Positions 1 to 8,140 of a stretch of DNA of 32,143 bases are shown here, piece after piece. The notes below the pieces were generated by a model that saw only the letters and a program-made list of their open reading frames with translations, was not told where the DNA came from and did not search any database. Source of the DNA: Streptomyces megasporus (GTDB lineage: Bacteria > Actinomycetota > Actinomycetes > Streptomycetales > Streptomycetaceae); contig NZ_JODL01000039.1 in the NCBI RefSeq assembly GCF_000718985.1, forward strand, positions 1-32,143, in the 5' to 3' direction. The position numbers were made by a program, and so were the translations under genes. Positions within the stretch are counted from its first letter, which is position 1. Each line of letters begins with the position of its first letter.

Positions 1-2
1 CG

Positions 3-68
3 TCGTCGAACGACACGCATCCACCCCCGTGGCTCGAACTGTTCGCCATCTGGCGACACAAGCTATAG
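3..68 (+). CDS. possible 3' end of a gene entering from the left
   Basis: Frame 3 is open from the window edge and ends at a TAG at 66-68, giving a 21-residue tail ending PPWLELFAIWRHKL. Most codons end in G or C, which fits the coding style of the rest of the window, and the aromatic, basic tail looks protein-like. The fragment is too short to assign a family. It could equally be a chance open stretch. Inference only. Confidence 0.25.
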   Translation, partial: SSNDTHPPPWLELFAIWRHKL

Positions 69-440
69 AGGCGGCGGCGAGGGACGCCAGTCGGAGTTCC
101 CACGACGAGCGGCGTGCCGGTGGCCCACGGGGTGTGGACGGGCGCGGGGTGCCCGATTCACGGCGATACGCTCCGGTGGAGATGCCCGAAAAAGGGAGTC
201 ATGGCGCCCTCCGCGGCACGGGCGTCCGAAGTTGTGACCACCGCGTGAAGGTCCGGTGTGCGAGACGCCGGCGACCGCCGTGCCCCCGGAACGTCCGACT
301 CCGCCCACGGACACGGGAGAGCCACGGGGAGCGACGGGGACGCGAACGGGGTGTGTTGTACTTCGGGCGACGGATGTGCCGCTTCCGCCCGGAACGCGGC
401 ACCGATGGCACCACCCGCGCAGAGAAGTGGCTCACCCGCA
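69..440. other. gap before the Lrp gene, nothing recognised
   Basis: Several frames are open here because of the high G+C, but none shows a family motif or a ribosome site with a plausible protein. I see no tRNA, no strong hairpin and no clear -35/-10 pair. It presumably holds the promoter of the Lrp-type regulator. An in-frame ATG at 405 would extend that regulator by 12 residues into this gap. Confidence 0.4.
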
Positions 441-896
441 GTGCGACTGAACCAGCTCGACGAACGCATCGTGCGCGCCCTCGCCGAGGACGCCCGCCGC
501 TCCTACGCCGACATCGGGGCCGAGGTGGGGCTCTCCGCCCCGGCCGTCAAACGGCGGGTGGACCGGCTGCGGGAACAGGGCGTCGTCACCGGCTTCACCG
601 TGCGGGTGGACCCGGCGGCGCTCGGCTGGGAGACCGAGGGGTTCATCGAGATGTACTGCCGCAGCAACACCTCGCCCGAGGACATCCGCCGCGGCCTGGA
701 GCGCTACCCGGAGGTGGTGTCCGCCTCGACGGTGACCGGCGACGCGGACGCCATCGTCCAGGTCTTCGCCTCCGACATGCGCCACTTCGAGCGGGTGCTG
801 GAGCGGATCGCGGGCGAGCCGTTCGTGGAGCGCACCAGGTCGGTGCTGGTCCTCTCGCCGCTGGTGCGCCGCCACGGAGCCGGCTCGCCGGCCTGA
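441..896 (+). CDS. Lrp/AsnC-family transcriptional regulator
   Basis: A 151-residue DNA-binding regulator of the feast/famine family, probably sensing an amino acid. The N-terminal AsnC-type helix-turn-helix is clear: LDERIVRALAEDARRSYADI, then GLSAPAVKRRVDRLREQGVV (about residues 5-50). It is followed by the RAM/ligand-binding half with VVSASTVTGDADAIVQVF. The GTG at 441 puts the HTH at the usual distance from the start. ATG 405 is an in-frame alternative adding MAPPAQRSGSPA, and neither start has a strong ribosome site. The next genes encode an amino-acid monooxygenase and an amidase in the same direction, so a role as their amino-acid-responsive regulator is likely (inference). Three phased CGCAACGA repeats lie just downstream, before the amidase gene. 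Confidence 0.88.
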   Translation: MRLNQLDERIVRALAEDARRSYADIGAEVGLSAPAVKRRVDRLREQGVVTGFTVRVDPAALGWETEGFIEMYCRSNTSPEDIRRGLERYPEVVSASTVTGDADAIVQVFASDMRHFERVLERIAGEPFVERTRSVLVLSPLVRRHGAGSPA

Positions 897-919
897 GAAC
901 GACCGGGTGGACGGGCCCG

Positions 920-980
920 CGCAACGAATCGACGCACCGGGCCGGAAAGACGCAACGAACCGATGCCCGGTGCGCAACGA
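920..980 (+). promoter_or_regulatory. three phased CGCAACGA direct repeats, candidate Lrp operator
   Basis: CGCAACGA occurs at 920-927, 951-958 and 973-980, all in the same orientation. The start-to-start spacings of 31 and 22 bp are close to three and two DNA turns. The repeats lie between the Lrp gene and the amidase gene. Lrp-type octamers commonly bind arrays of phased sites on one DNA face. Assignment to the neighbouring regulator is inference. Confidence 0.5.
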
Positions 981-1081
981 GTGTGTCTTGTGGGGCCTCG
1001 GGGACGACTCGTACCGTCGATATCGTCCCCGGTAGATCCGCCCGTGTGTCCCCGCGCGGGCGAACGAGGTGAAGAGGTTCC

Positions 1082-1894
1082 ATGTCGCCGCTGCGCACCG
1101 CGCTCCTCCAGGGTCCCGGCGGTGTTCCCGGCTCCACCGCGGACTCTCTGGCCGCTCTCGACCGCGCCGCCGACCGGGCCGCCGCCACGGGGGCCCGGCT
1201 GCTGGTCACCTCCGAGCTGTACCTGACCGGATACGCCCTCGGCGACCGGATGGCGGAGTCGGCCGAGCCCGTCGGCGGGCCCGGCGCGACGGAGGTGGCC
1301 CGCATCGCCGCCGAACGCGGGATCGCCGTCGCCTACGGCTACCCCGAGCGCGCGGGGGAGCGGGTGTACAACTCCGTCCAGCTCGTCGGCCCCGACGGCA
1401 CGCGGCTCGCCAACTACCGCAAGACCCACCTGTACGGCCCCTACGAGAAGGCCCACTTCACCCCGGGCGAGACCCTGGTCGTCCAAGCCGACCTCGACGG
1501 TGTCCGCGTCGGGATGCTCGTCTGCTACGACGTGGAGTTCCCCGAGAACGTCCGCGCCCACGCGCTGGCGGGGACCGAGCTGCTGCTGGTGCCGACCGCG
1601 TTGATGCGCCCCTACGAGGTCGTCGCGGAAACGATCCTGCCCGCCCGTGCCCTGGAGAGCCGGCTCTACATCGCCTACGCCAACCGGTGCGGCACCGAGG
1701 GCGAGGGCGAGAACGCGATCACCTTCACGGGGCTGAGCTGCCTGGCCGCCCCCGACGGAACCGTCCGCGCCCGCGCGGGAGCGGGGGAGGACCTGATCAC
1801 CGCGGACGTCGACCCGACGCTGCCGAAGGCGTCGCGCGCGGACAACTCGTACCTGCGCGACCGCCGCCCCGAGCTCTACGCGTCCCTCGTCTGA
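1082..1894 (+). CDS. nitrilase-superfamily amidase, DavA (5-aminopentanamidase)-like
   Basis: A 270-residue carbon-nitrogen hydrolase, the standard single-domain length. The Glu-Lys-Cys triad is visible: E45 in VTSELYLTGY, K114 in NYRKTHLYGP and C148 in MLVCYDVEFPENVRAHAL. From memory, it closely resembles Pseudomonas DavA (YGYPER, YNSVQL, NYRKTHL, CYDIEFPEN are shared). DavA hydrolyses the amide made by lysine 2-monooxygenase. The next gene is a DavB-like monooxygenase, so the pair should run amino acid to amide to free acid plus ammonia in the cytoplasm. The substrate (lysine, arginine or an aromatic amino acid) cannot be read from sequence alone; the arginine oxygenase route is known in streptomycetes. 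The ATG at 1082 is preceded by GAAGAGG at 1071-1077. Confidence 0.85.
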   Translation: MSPLRTALLQGPGGVPGSTADSLAALDRAADRAAATGARLLVTSELYLTGYALGDRMAESAEPVGGPGATEVARIAAERGIAVAYGYPERAGERVYNSVQLVGPDGTRLANYRKTHLYGPYEKAHFTPGETLVVQADLDGVRVGMLVCYDVEFPENVRAHALAGTELLLVPTALMRPYEVVAETILPARALESRLYIAYANRCGTEGEGENAITFTGLSCLAAPDGTVRARAGAGEDLITADVDPTLPKASRADNSYLRDRRPELYASLV

Positions 1895-1977
1895 GCGCGT
1901 CCGAGCCACCCCGAGCACGAGCACCGCCCCGGGCCACCGCCCGGGGCCGCACGCACCCTCCAGGAGAGAACCACCCC

Positions 1978-3684
1978 ATGACCTCCACCGTGCCCACCGC
2001 CGTCCGCGACGAGCAGCGCTCCGAGGCCCGGACCGAGCCGCCCATCACCATGTTCGGCCCGGACTTCCCGTTCGCCTACGACGACTACCTCGCCCACCCG
2101 GCCGGACTCGGCCAGGTGCCGGCGACCGAGCACGGCACCGAGGTCGCGATCATCGGCGGCGGGCTGTCGGGCATCGTCGCCGCCTACGAGCTGATGAAGA
2201 TGGGGCTGAAGCCGGTGGTCTACGAGGCCGACCGGATCGGCGGGCGGCTGCGTACGGTCCGCTTCCCCGGCTGCGACCCCGAACTGACCGCCGAGATGGG
2301 CGCGATGCGCTTCCCGCTCTCCTCCACCGCCTTCTGGCACTACGCGAACCTGGTGGGCCTGGAGACGAAGCCGTTCCCCAACCCGCTGGCCCCCGACACC
2401 CCCTCCACCGTCGTCGACCTCAAGGGCGAGACCCACTACGCCCGCACCCTTCAGGACCTGCCGGACGTCTACCGCGAGGTGATGGAGGCCTGGAACGCCT
2501 GCCTGGAGGAGGGCGCGGACTTCTCCGACATGCAGCGGGCCATCCGCACCCGCGACGTGCGGTGCATCCGCGAGATCTGGTCGCGCCTGGTGGAGAAGCT
2601 GGACAACCAGACCTTCTACGGCTTCCTCTGCGACTCCCCGGCGTTCTCCTCCTTCCGCCACCGCGAGATATTCGGCCAGGTCGGCTTCGGCACCGGAGGC
2701 TGGGACACCGACTTCCCCAACTCCATCCTGGAGATCCTGCGGGTGGTCTACACCGGCGCCGACGACGACCACCGCGGCATCGTCGGCGGCAGCCGGCAGC
2801 TCCCGCTGCGGCTGTGGGAGCGCGAGCCCGCCAAGCTGGTGCACTGGCCCGTCGGGACCTCGCTGAAGTCCCTGCACGGGGGCGAGCCGCGCCCGGCCGT
2901 GACCCGGCTGCACCGCACCGCGGGCAACCGCGTCACCGTCACCGACGCGGACGGGGACGTCCGCACCTACCGGGCGGTGATCTTCACCGCCCAGTCCTGG
3001 ATGCTGCTGTCGAAGGTCGACTGCGACGACGACCTGTTCCCCATCGACCACTGGACGGCGATCGAGCGCACCCACTACATGGAGTCCTCCAAGCTGTTCG
3101 TGCCGGTGGACCGGCCGTTCTGGCTGGACAAGGACGAGCGCACGGGCCGGGACGTGATGAGCATGACGCTCACCGACCGGATGACCCGCGGCACCTACCT
3201 GCTGGACAACGGCCCGGACCGGCCCGCGGTGATCTGCCTCTCCTACACCTGGTGCGACGACTCCCTGAAGTGGCTGCCGCTGAGTCCGCGCGAGCGGATG
3301 GAGGTCATGCTCAAGTCGCTGCGGGAGATCTATCCGAACGTCGACATCCGCAAGCACGTCATCGGCAACCCGGTCACCGTCTCCTGGGAGAACGAGCCCT
3401 ACTTCATGGGTGCCTTCAAGGCGAACCTGCCGGGCCACTACCGCTACCAGCGGCGGCTGTTCACCCACTTCGTGCAGGACCGGCTGCCCGAGGACAAGCG
3501 GGGTCTGTTCCTGGCCGGCGACGACATCTCCTGGACGGCCGGCTGGGCCGAGGGCGCGGTGCAGACGGCGCTCAACGCCGTGTGGGGCGTGATGCGTCAC
3601 CTCGGCGGCGCCACCGACCCCTCCAACCCCGGACCGGGCGACGTCTACGACGAGATCGCCCCGGTCGAACTCCCCGAGGACTGA
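1978..3684 (+). CDS. flavin L-amino-acid 2-monooxygenase, DavB-like
   Basis: A 568-residue FAD enzyme of the amine-oxidase fold, the size of bacterial lysine/tryptophan 2-monooxygenases. The dinucleotide-binding motif EVAIIGGGLSGIVAAYEL sits near residues 55-72, followed by VVYEADRIGGRLRT. The C-terminal FAD contact region reads LFLAGDDISWTAGWAEGAVQ. Remembered Pseudomonas DavB shares long blocks, including GPDFPFA near the N terminus, ELMKMGLKPVVYEA (one change), VGFGTGGWDTDFPNS and PGHYRYQRR. These enzymes oxidatively decarboxylate an L-amino acid to the amide, which the upstream amidase would then hydrolyse. The 83 bp gap and common direction suggest one operon. Lysine is the best guess from DavB likeness, with arginine or tryptophan as alternatives. 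The ATG at 1978 follows AGGAGAG. Confidence 0.87.
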   Translation: MTSTVPTAVRDEQRSEARTEPPITMFGPDFPFAYDDYLAHPAGLGQVPATEHGTEVAIIGGGLSGIVAAYELMKMGLKPVVYEADRIGGRLRTVRFPGCDPELTAEMGAMRFPLSSTAFWHYANLVGLETKPFPNPLAPDTPSTVVDLKGETHYARTLQDLPDVYREVMEAWNACLEEGADFSDMQRAIRTRDVRCIREIWSRLVEKLDNQTFYGFLCDSPAFSSFRHREIFGQVGFGTGGWDTDFPNSILEILRVVYTGADDDHRGIVGGSRQLPLRLWEREPAKLVHWPVGTSLKSLHGGEPRPAVTRLHRTAGNRVTVTDADGDVRTYRAVIFTAQSWMLLSKVDCDDDLFPIDHWTAIERTHYMESSKLFVPVDRPFWLDKDERTGRDVMSMTLTDRMTRGTYLLDNGPDRPAVICLSYTWCDDSLKWLPLSPRERMEVMLKSLREIYPNVDIRKHVIGNPVTVSWENEPYFMGAFKANLPGHYRYQRRLFTHFVQDRLPEDKRGLFLAGDDISWTAGWAEGAVQTALNAVWGVMRHLGGATDPSNPGPGDVYDEIAPVELPED

Positions 3685-3688
3685 TCCC

Positions 3689-3720
3689 GGCGCCGGGCGC
3701 CCGCTCGGGCGTCCGGCGCC
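3689..3720. terminator. strong hairpin after the monooxygenase gene
   Basis: The arm GGCGCCGGGCGCCC (3689-3702), loop GCTC and arm GGGCGTCCGGCGCC (3707-3720) pair over 14 bp with a single G-T type position. It starts 4 bp after the monooxygenase stop and lies before the convergent LacI gene. There is no T-run, as is common for streptomycete terminators. Confidence 0.7.
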
Positions 3721-3731
3721 CACGGCCGGGC

Positions 3732-3770
3732 CCCGTACCCGGATCCCGTACCCGGATCCCGTACCCGGCC
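3732..3770. repeat. three tandem copies of a 13 bp unit
   Basis: CCCGTACCCGGAT is repeated exactly at 3732-3744 and 3745-3757. A third copy at 3758-3770 differs only at its last two bases. It lies in the convergent gap just outside the LacI stop. It may be a slippage product; no function is apparent. Confidence 0.8.
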
Positions 3771-3787
3771 CCCCGGACCACCCGGAC

Positions 3788-4837
3788 TCACGGGCGGACC
3801 GTGCTCTCCCGGACGATCAGCCGGTAGTCCGCCTCCACCTCCCGCGCCTCCCGGTGCTCCGGCTCCGACCCGCCGGCCGCTCGACGGCCGGCCCGTTTGA
3901 CGCTGCCGAGCTGCGCGCTCAGCAGCTCCACGGCCGTCCGGGCGATCTGCCCCTTGTCGGGGGAGACGGTGGTCAGTGTGGGGGTGCTGTACCGGCCGTC
4001 CTCGATGTCGTCGAAGCCCGCCAGCGCCAGGTCCTCCGGCACCCGCAGACCGGAGGAGAGGGCGGTGCGCAGTGCACCCAGTGCCAGCAGGTCGTTGAAG
4101 CAGAAGACCGCCTGCGGCGGTTCGTCCAGCTCCAGCAGACGGCGCATCAGCGCGGCGCCGTCCGCGCGGTGGTACGAGCCGGTCGGCGGCACCAGCCGCT
4201 CGTCGTAGGGCAGCCCGGCGGCCCGGAGCGCCTCCCGGTACCCGGCCAGCCGCAGGTGGGCGGTGTTGGCGCTCGGATTCTCCTGGGCGCCGATGGCGCC
4301 GATGCGGGTGTGGCCCAGGGAGATCAGGTGCTCGGTCACCTCACGCGCGGCCCGCTGGTTGTCGATGGCCACGTGGTGGGTGGGCCCGTCCAGGATGCGC
4401 TCGCCGAGCAGCACCAGCGGGGTGTTGTCGGTGCGGGCGGCCAGCTCCTCGCGGCCGATGGTCAGGGGGCTGAAGATGAGCCCGTCGATGAGCTGCTCCC
4501 GGATGCCCTGCAGCACCTCGCGCTCGCGGTGGGCCAGCCCGTCGGTCTGGTCGATCAACACGGTCCAGCCGCGCTCGGCGGCGGCGTCGATGACGAACCG
4601 GGACAGCTCGGCGAAGTACGGGGCGTCCAGCTCGGGCAGGGCCAGGGCGATCACTCCGGTACGGCCGCGGCGCAGGTTGCGGGCGGACAGGTTCGGGCGG
4701 TAGTCCAGTTCGGCCAGCGCTCGTTCGACCTTCTCCCGGGTGTGGGGGGTCACATAGGTGTAGCCGTTGACCACGTTGGAGACGGTTTTGACCGACACCC
4801 CCGCCCGCGCGGCCACGTCCTTGAGGCTGGCGCCCAC
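3788..4837 (-). CDS. LacI-family transcriptional regulator of the arabinoside unit
   Basis: A 349-residue repressor-type protein. The N-terminal HTH and hinge are textbook: VAARAGVSVKTVSNVVNG (about residues 8-25), then VERALAELDYRPNLSARNLR. The periplasmic-binding-protein-like sugar domain includes VIALALPELDAPYFAEL, IDGLIFSPL, AGFDDIEDGRYSTPTLTTV. The GTG start at 4837 follows GGAGGTGAAC (4842-4851 on the plus strand). It is divergent from a GH51 arabinofuranosidase and sugar ABC genes, with a LacI-style operator in the gap. The likely job is to repress that unit until an arabinose-containing sugar binds (inference). A low-complexity Arg/Gly/Glu stretch near the C terminus (VKRAGRRAAGGSEPEHREAR) is unusual for the family. 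Confidence 0.92.
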   Translation of the reverse strand: MGASLKDVAARAGVSVKTVSNVVNGYTYVTPHTREKVERALAELDYRPNLSARNLRRGRTGVIALALPELDAPYFAELSRFVIDAAAERGWTVLIDQTDGLAHREREVLQGIREQLIDGLIFSPLTIGREELAARTDNTPLVLLGERILDGPTHHVAIDNQRAAREVTEHLISLGHTRIGAIGAQENPSANTAHLRLAGYREALRAAGLPYDERLVPPTGSYHRADGAALMRRLLELDEPPQAVFCFNDLLALGALRTALSSGLRVPEDLALAGFDDIEDGRYSTPTLTTVSPDKGQIARTAVELLSAQLGSVKRAGRRAAGGSEPEHREAREVEADYRLIVRESTVRP

Positions 4838-5194
4838 GTCAGTTCACCTCCACCGGCACCCGTTGGTGCCCCTCCACGAAGCGGCCGGACCACACTGGCA
4901 CATCGACGGCGGACGGCGCGGCCCCCGACACCGGGTGCCATGGGCGGCACGTCCCCGGGGCCCGCCGGAACACCCGCGGTCGAGGCTATTTACAACGCTG
5001 TTTCAACGATGTAATCGTATCAGCGCACGGCGGCTGCCCGGTGTGCCGAGAGGGGAGACCCTCCGGAGAGAGCGCGTGACCGACGCCGTGGCAGCGGAAT
5101 CGTGCGCGGTGAACGTGCTCCGCGGACCGGGCCCGCACCCCGCGCGTCCCGCCCGCCGGACACGCCCGTCCCCTCCAGCCCAGGGAGCTGCTCC
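4838..5194. promoter_or_regulatory. divergent control region between LacI gene and GH51 gene
   Basis: This 357 bp gap carries a perfect GGCACC-CGTT-GGTGCC palindrome at 4855-4870, 18 bp from the LacI start. It could be a leader hairpin or an autoregulatory site. It also carries the 25 bp operator-like element at 4990-5014, described separately. The operator region is strikingly less G+C rich than its surroundings. I see no protein gene; open frames here lack motifs. Confidence 0.6.
4990..5014. promoter_or_regulatory. LacI-type operator, TTACAACG N9 CGATGTAA
   Basis: The arms TTACAACG (4990-4997) and CGATGTAA (5007-5014) are inverted copies with one mismatch. Each arm also forms part of a CG-centred half palindrome (TTACAACGCTGTTT and TTTCAACGATGTAA), the usual symmetry of LacI-family sites. 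It sits about 180 bp upstream of the arabinofuranosidase start in the divergent gap. Binding by the adjacent LacI protein is inference. Confidence 0.65.
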
Positions 5195-6712
5195 ATGCCC
5201 ACGGCCCGACTCACCCTCGACCCCGGCTTCCGGATCGGCGCCGTCGACCGCCGACTGTTCGGCTCCTTCGTCGAACACATGGGCCGGTCGGTCTACACCG
5301 GAGTCTTTGAACCCGGCCACCCCGCCGCCGACGCCGACGGCTTCCGCACCGACGTGCTCTCCCTCGTCCGCGAACTCGGCGTCACCCTGGTCCGCTACCC
5401 GGGAGGCAACTTCGTCTCCAACCACCGCTGGGAGGACGGAGTCGGCCCGCGCGACCAGCGGCCCACCCGGCTGGACCTGGCCTGGCGCAGCGTGGAGAGC
5501 AACGCCTTCGGCCTCAACGAGTTCATGGCCTGGGCGACCCGAGCCGGAGTCGAGCCGATGATGGCGATCAACCTCGGCACCCGCGGCGTCCCCGAGGCAC
5601 TGGCCCTGCTGGAGTACGCCAACCACCCCGGCGGCACCGCCCACTCCGAGCTGCGCCGCTCCCACGGCGTCGCCGACCCGCACGACATCCGCCTGTGGTG
5701 CCTGGGCAACGAGCTGGACGGCCCCTGGCAGATGGGCCACAAGACCGCCGCCGAGTACGGGCGGCTGGCCGCCGAGACGGCCCGCGCGATGAAACGCTTC
5801 GACCCCTCCCTGGAACTGGTCGCCTGCGGCAGCTCCAACGCCCACATGGAGACCTTCGCCGCCTGGGAGGCGACCGTCCTGGAGCACACCTACGACTTCG
5901 TCGACCACATCTCGCTGCACGCGTACTACGACCCCGCCGACAAGGACGCCGACTCCTTCCTGGCCAGCGCCGCCGAGATGGACCGGATGATCGACGCGGT
6001 CACGGCCACCGCCGACCACGTCGGCGCCAAGCTGCGCAGCCGCAAGAAGCTCAAGCTCTCCTTCGACGAGTGGAACGTGTGGTACCAGAGCCGCTTCGGC
6101 GGCGAGGACTCCCTGACGTGGCAGTCCGCCCCCCGGCTCATCGAGGACGTCTACGACGTGACCGACGCGGTCGTCGTCGGCAGTCTGCTGATCACCCTGC
6201 TGCGCCACGCCGACCGGGTCGGCGCCGCCTGCCAGGCCCAACTCGTCAACGTCATCGCCCCCATCATGACCGAACCCGGCGGCCCCGCATGGCGGCAGAC
6301 GATCTTCCACCCCTTCGCGCGGACGGCCCGCCACGCCCGCGGCACGGTGCTGCGCGTGGAACCGGAGTCGCCGGTGGTGGAGACCGCCCGGTACGGCGAG
6401 GTCCCGGCCCTGTGGGCGACGGCCACCCACGACGAGGACAGCGGCGAGATCGCCCTCTTCGCCGTCAACCGCGACCGCACCTCACCCCTCACCCTCACCG
6501 CCGACCTGCGGCCCTTCCCCGGCGCCCGGGTGATCGAACACCTGGTCCTGGCCGACGACGACCCGACGGCGGTCAACACCGCCGAGCACCCCGACCGCGT
6601 ACACCCCCGCCCGGTGGCCGGCACCGGCACCGACGGCGACACCCTCACCGTGGAACTGCCGCCGGTCTCCTGGACCATGATCCGGCTCGCCACGGACCGC
6701 ACGACCCGCTGA
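5195..6712 (+). CDS. GH51 alpha-L-arabinofuranosidase
   Basis: A 505-residue glycoside hydrolase that removes terminal alpha-L-arabinofuranosyl groups from arabinan or arabinoxylan fragments. The N terminus reads GSFVEHMGRSVYTGVFEPGH. The acid/base Glu is E173 in CLGNELDGPWQMGHK and the nucleophile is E292 in LSFDEWNVWYQ, both in family-typical blocks. The C-terminal beta domain ends in LPPVSWTMIRL. No signal peptide is seen, so it acts in the cytoplasm on imported oligosaccharides. ATG 5195 follows CAGGGAG. The open frame extends to 5102, but the upstream part has no family sequence. It is the first gene of a unit with a sugar-binding protein and two permeases. Confidence 0.94.
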   Translation: MPTARLTLDPGFRIGAVDRRLFGSFVEHMGRSVYTGVFEPGHPAADADGFRTDVLSLVRELGVTLVRYPGGNFVSNHRWEDGVGPRDQRPTRLDLAWRSVESNAFGLNEFMAWATRAGVEPMMAINLGTRGVPEALALLEYANHPGGTAHSELRRSHGVADPHDIRLWCLGNELDGPWQMGHKTAAEYGRLAAETARAMKRFDPSLELVACGSSNAHMETFAAWEATVLEHTYDFVDHISLHAYYDPADKDADSFLASAAEMDRMIDAVTATADHVGAKLRSRKKLKLSFDEWNVWYQSRFGGEDSLTWQSAPRLIEDVYDVTDAVVVGSLLITLLRHADRVGAACQAQLVNVIAPIMTEPGGPAWRQTIFHPFARTARHARGTVLRVEPESPVVETARYGEVPALWATATHDEDSGEIALFAVNRDRTSPLTLTADLRPFPGARVIEHLVLADDDPTAVNTAEHPDRVHPRPVAGTGTDGDTLTVELPPVSWTMIRLATDRTTR

Positions 6713-6774
6713 ACCCCGCGAACCGCTGAACCCCGCCGCCCCCGACGGACCAACTCCCCCTCCAGGAGCAGAAC

Positions 6775-8130
6775 ATGAGCGGTACACCCCCGTACGGCAC
6801 GACGCTGCGACGCCGGTTCTTCCTCGGCCTCACCGGAGCCCTGGCCGGCACCGGCCTGCTCACCGCCTGCGGCTCGGGCACCAAACTGGGCGCCGACGGC
6901 GACGAACCCGGCGACGGGCCCGACTTCTCCGGCGGCGAGTACGACGGCCCCAAGGTCACCCTCCAGTACTGGAACGGCTTCACCGGCGGCGACGGCCCGC
7001 ACATGCGCGCCATGGTCAAGGCGTTCAACAAGGAGTACGCCGGGAGGATCGAGGTCAGGAACACCACCCGGCAGTGGCAGGACCTCTACCCGGCGCTGCC
7101 CACCGCCATCACCGCGGGCAAGGGACCCGACGTGGCCGTCATCCACAACGACTGGGTCGGCACCTTCGCCGCGCGCCGCACCCTCGTCCCCCTGGACGAC
7201 GTGGTCTCCGCCCTGAAGCTGACGGAGGCGGACTTCATCCCCGCCGTGTGGCGGGCCGGGACCTACCAGGGCAGGCGCTACAGCGTGCCGCTCGACGTGC
7301 ACTGCCTGGCCGACTACGCCAACACCCGGCACCTGGCCCGCGCCGGCCTGGAGACCGCCCCACAGGACCGCTCCGGCTACGAGGACGCGCTCGCCGAACT
7401 GCGGGACGCCGGCATCGAGCACCCCTTCTGGATGCCCAACAAGTGGCCCGCACACCTGATGTTCATGTCCCTGCTGTGGCAGTTCGGCGGCGAACTGTAC
7501 AGCGAGGACGGCACCAGGGCGCTGTGGGGCTCGGACGCGGGCGTCGAGGCGCTGAACTGGATGCGACGGCAGATCACCCAGGGGTACAGCCCCGCCCGGG
7601 TCGCCCAGGACGCCCAGTACAACGCCTTCAAGAACAACGAGGTCAGCTTCACCTGGGACGGCATCTGGCAGATCAACGACCTCAAGGGCAACGCCGAGAA
7701 CCTGCGCTGGCGGATGTCGCCGATCCCCGTCATCGGCGACGGCGCCGCCGTGTGGAGCGCCTCGCACAACTTCGTGCTGACCGCGCAGGCGGCCAAGGAC
7801 GAGAACAAGATGCGGGCCGCCAAGTTCTTCATCGACCACATGAGCAAGCAGTCCACCGAGTGGGCCAAGGCCGGCATGATCCCCGCCCGCAACTCCGTGC
7901 GCGAACAGGCCGAGGTCGCCGAGCTGCCGCAGACCGCCCTGGCGAAGGACGTGGAGGTCTTCCGCTTCCTGCCCGCCCTGCCCGGCGTCGGCGACGTCCA
8001 GTCCAAGGCGCTGGAACTGGCCGTCCAGAAGGCGGTGCTGGGCCGGTCCTCGCCCGCCGAGGCCCTGGCCGAGGGCGTGCGGACGGCCGACAAGCTGTTG
8101 GCGGAGAACAAGCAGAAGTACGCGAAGTGA
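6775..8130 (+). CDS. sugar ABC transporter substrate-binding lipoprotein
   Basis: A 451-residue solute-binding protein of the carbohydrate (SBP_bac_1) type. The N terminus has a twin-arginine-like motif (LRRRFFLGL, residues 11-19), a hydrophobic stretch, and lipobox LTAC with C32 as the lipidated residue, so export by Tat and membrane anchoring are likely. Internal blocks such as VTLQYWNGFTGGDGPHMRAM, GKGPDVAVIHNDW and NEVSFTWDGIWQINDLKG match the family. It should deliver an arabinoside to the permeases that follow. The gap to the GH51 gene is 62 bp and a ribosome site CCAGGAGCAG precedes the ATG. The ligand is inferred from the neighbouring GH51. Confidence 0.93.
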   Translation: MSGTPPYGTTLRRRFFLGLTGALAGTGLLTACGSGTKLGADGDEPGDGPDFSGGEYDGPKVTLQYWNGFTGGDGPHMRAMVKAFNKEYAGRIEVRNTTRQWQDLYPALPTAITAGKGPDVAVIHNDWVGTFAARRTLVPLDDVVSALKLTEADFIPAVWRAGTYQGRRYSVPLDVHCLADYANTRHLARAGLETAPQDRSGYEDALAELRDAGIEHPFWMPNKWPAHLMFMSLLWQFGGELYSEDGTRALWGSDAGVEALNWMRRQITQGYSPARVAQDAQYNAFKNNEVSFTWDGIWQINDLKGNAENLRWRMSPIPVIGDGAAVWSASHNFVLTAQAAKDENKMRAAKFFIDHMSKQSTEWAKAGMIPARNSVREQAEVAELPQTALAKDVEVFRFLPALPGVGDVQSKALELAVQKAVLGRSSPAEALAEGVRTADKLLAENKQKYAK

Positions 8131-8140
8131 GGCGTCCGAC

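Noticed and set aside
29..1072. 347-residue open frame on the plus strand
   Set aside because: It is Arg/Gly/Pro-rich with no motif and overlaps the Lrp gene in another frame, so it is a high-G+C shadow.
1876..3723. 615-residue minus-strand open frame
   Set aside because: It is antisense to the monooxygenase gene, with Val/Gly/His-rich shadow composition and no domain.
3854..5014. 386-residue plus-strand open frame across the LacI gene
   Set aside because: The opposite strand encodes a textbook LacI protein; this frame shows no motif.
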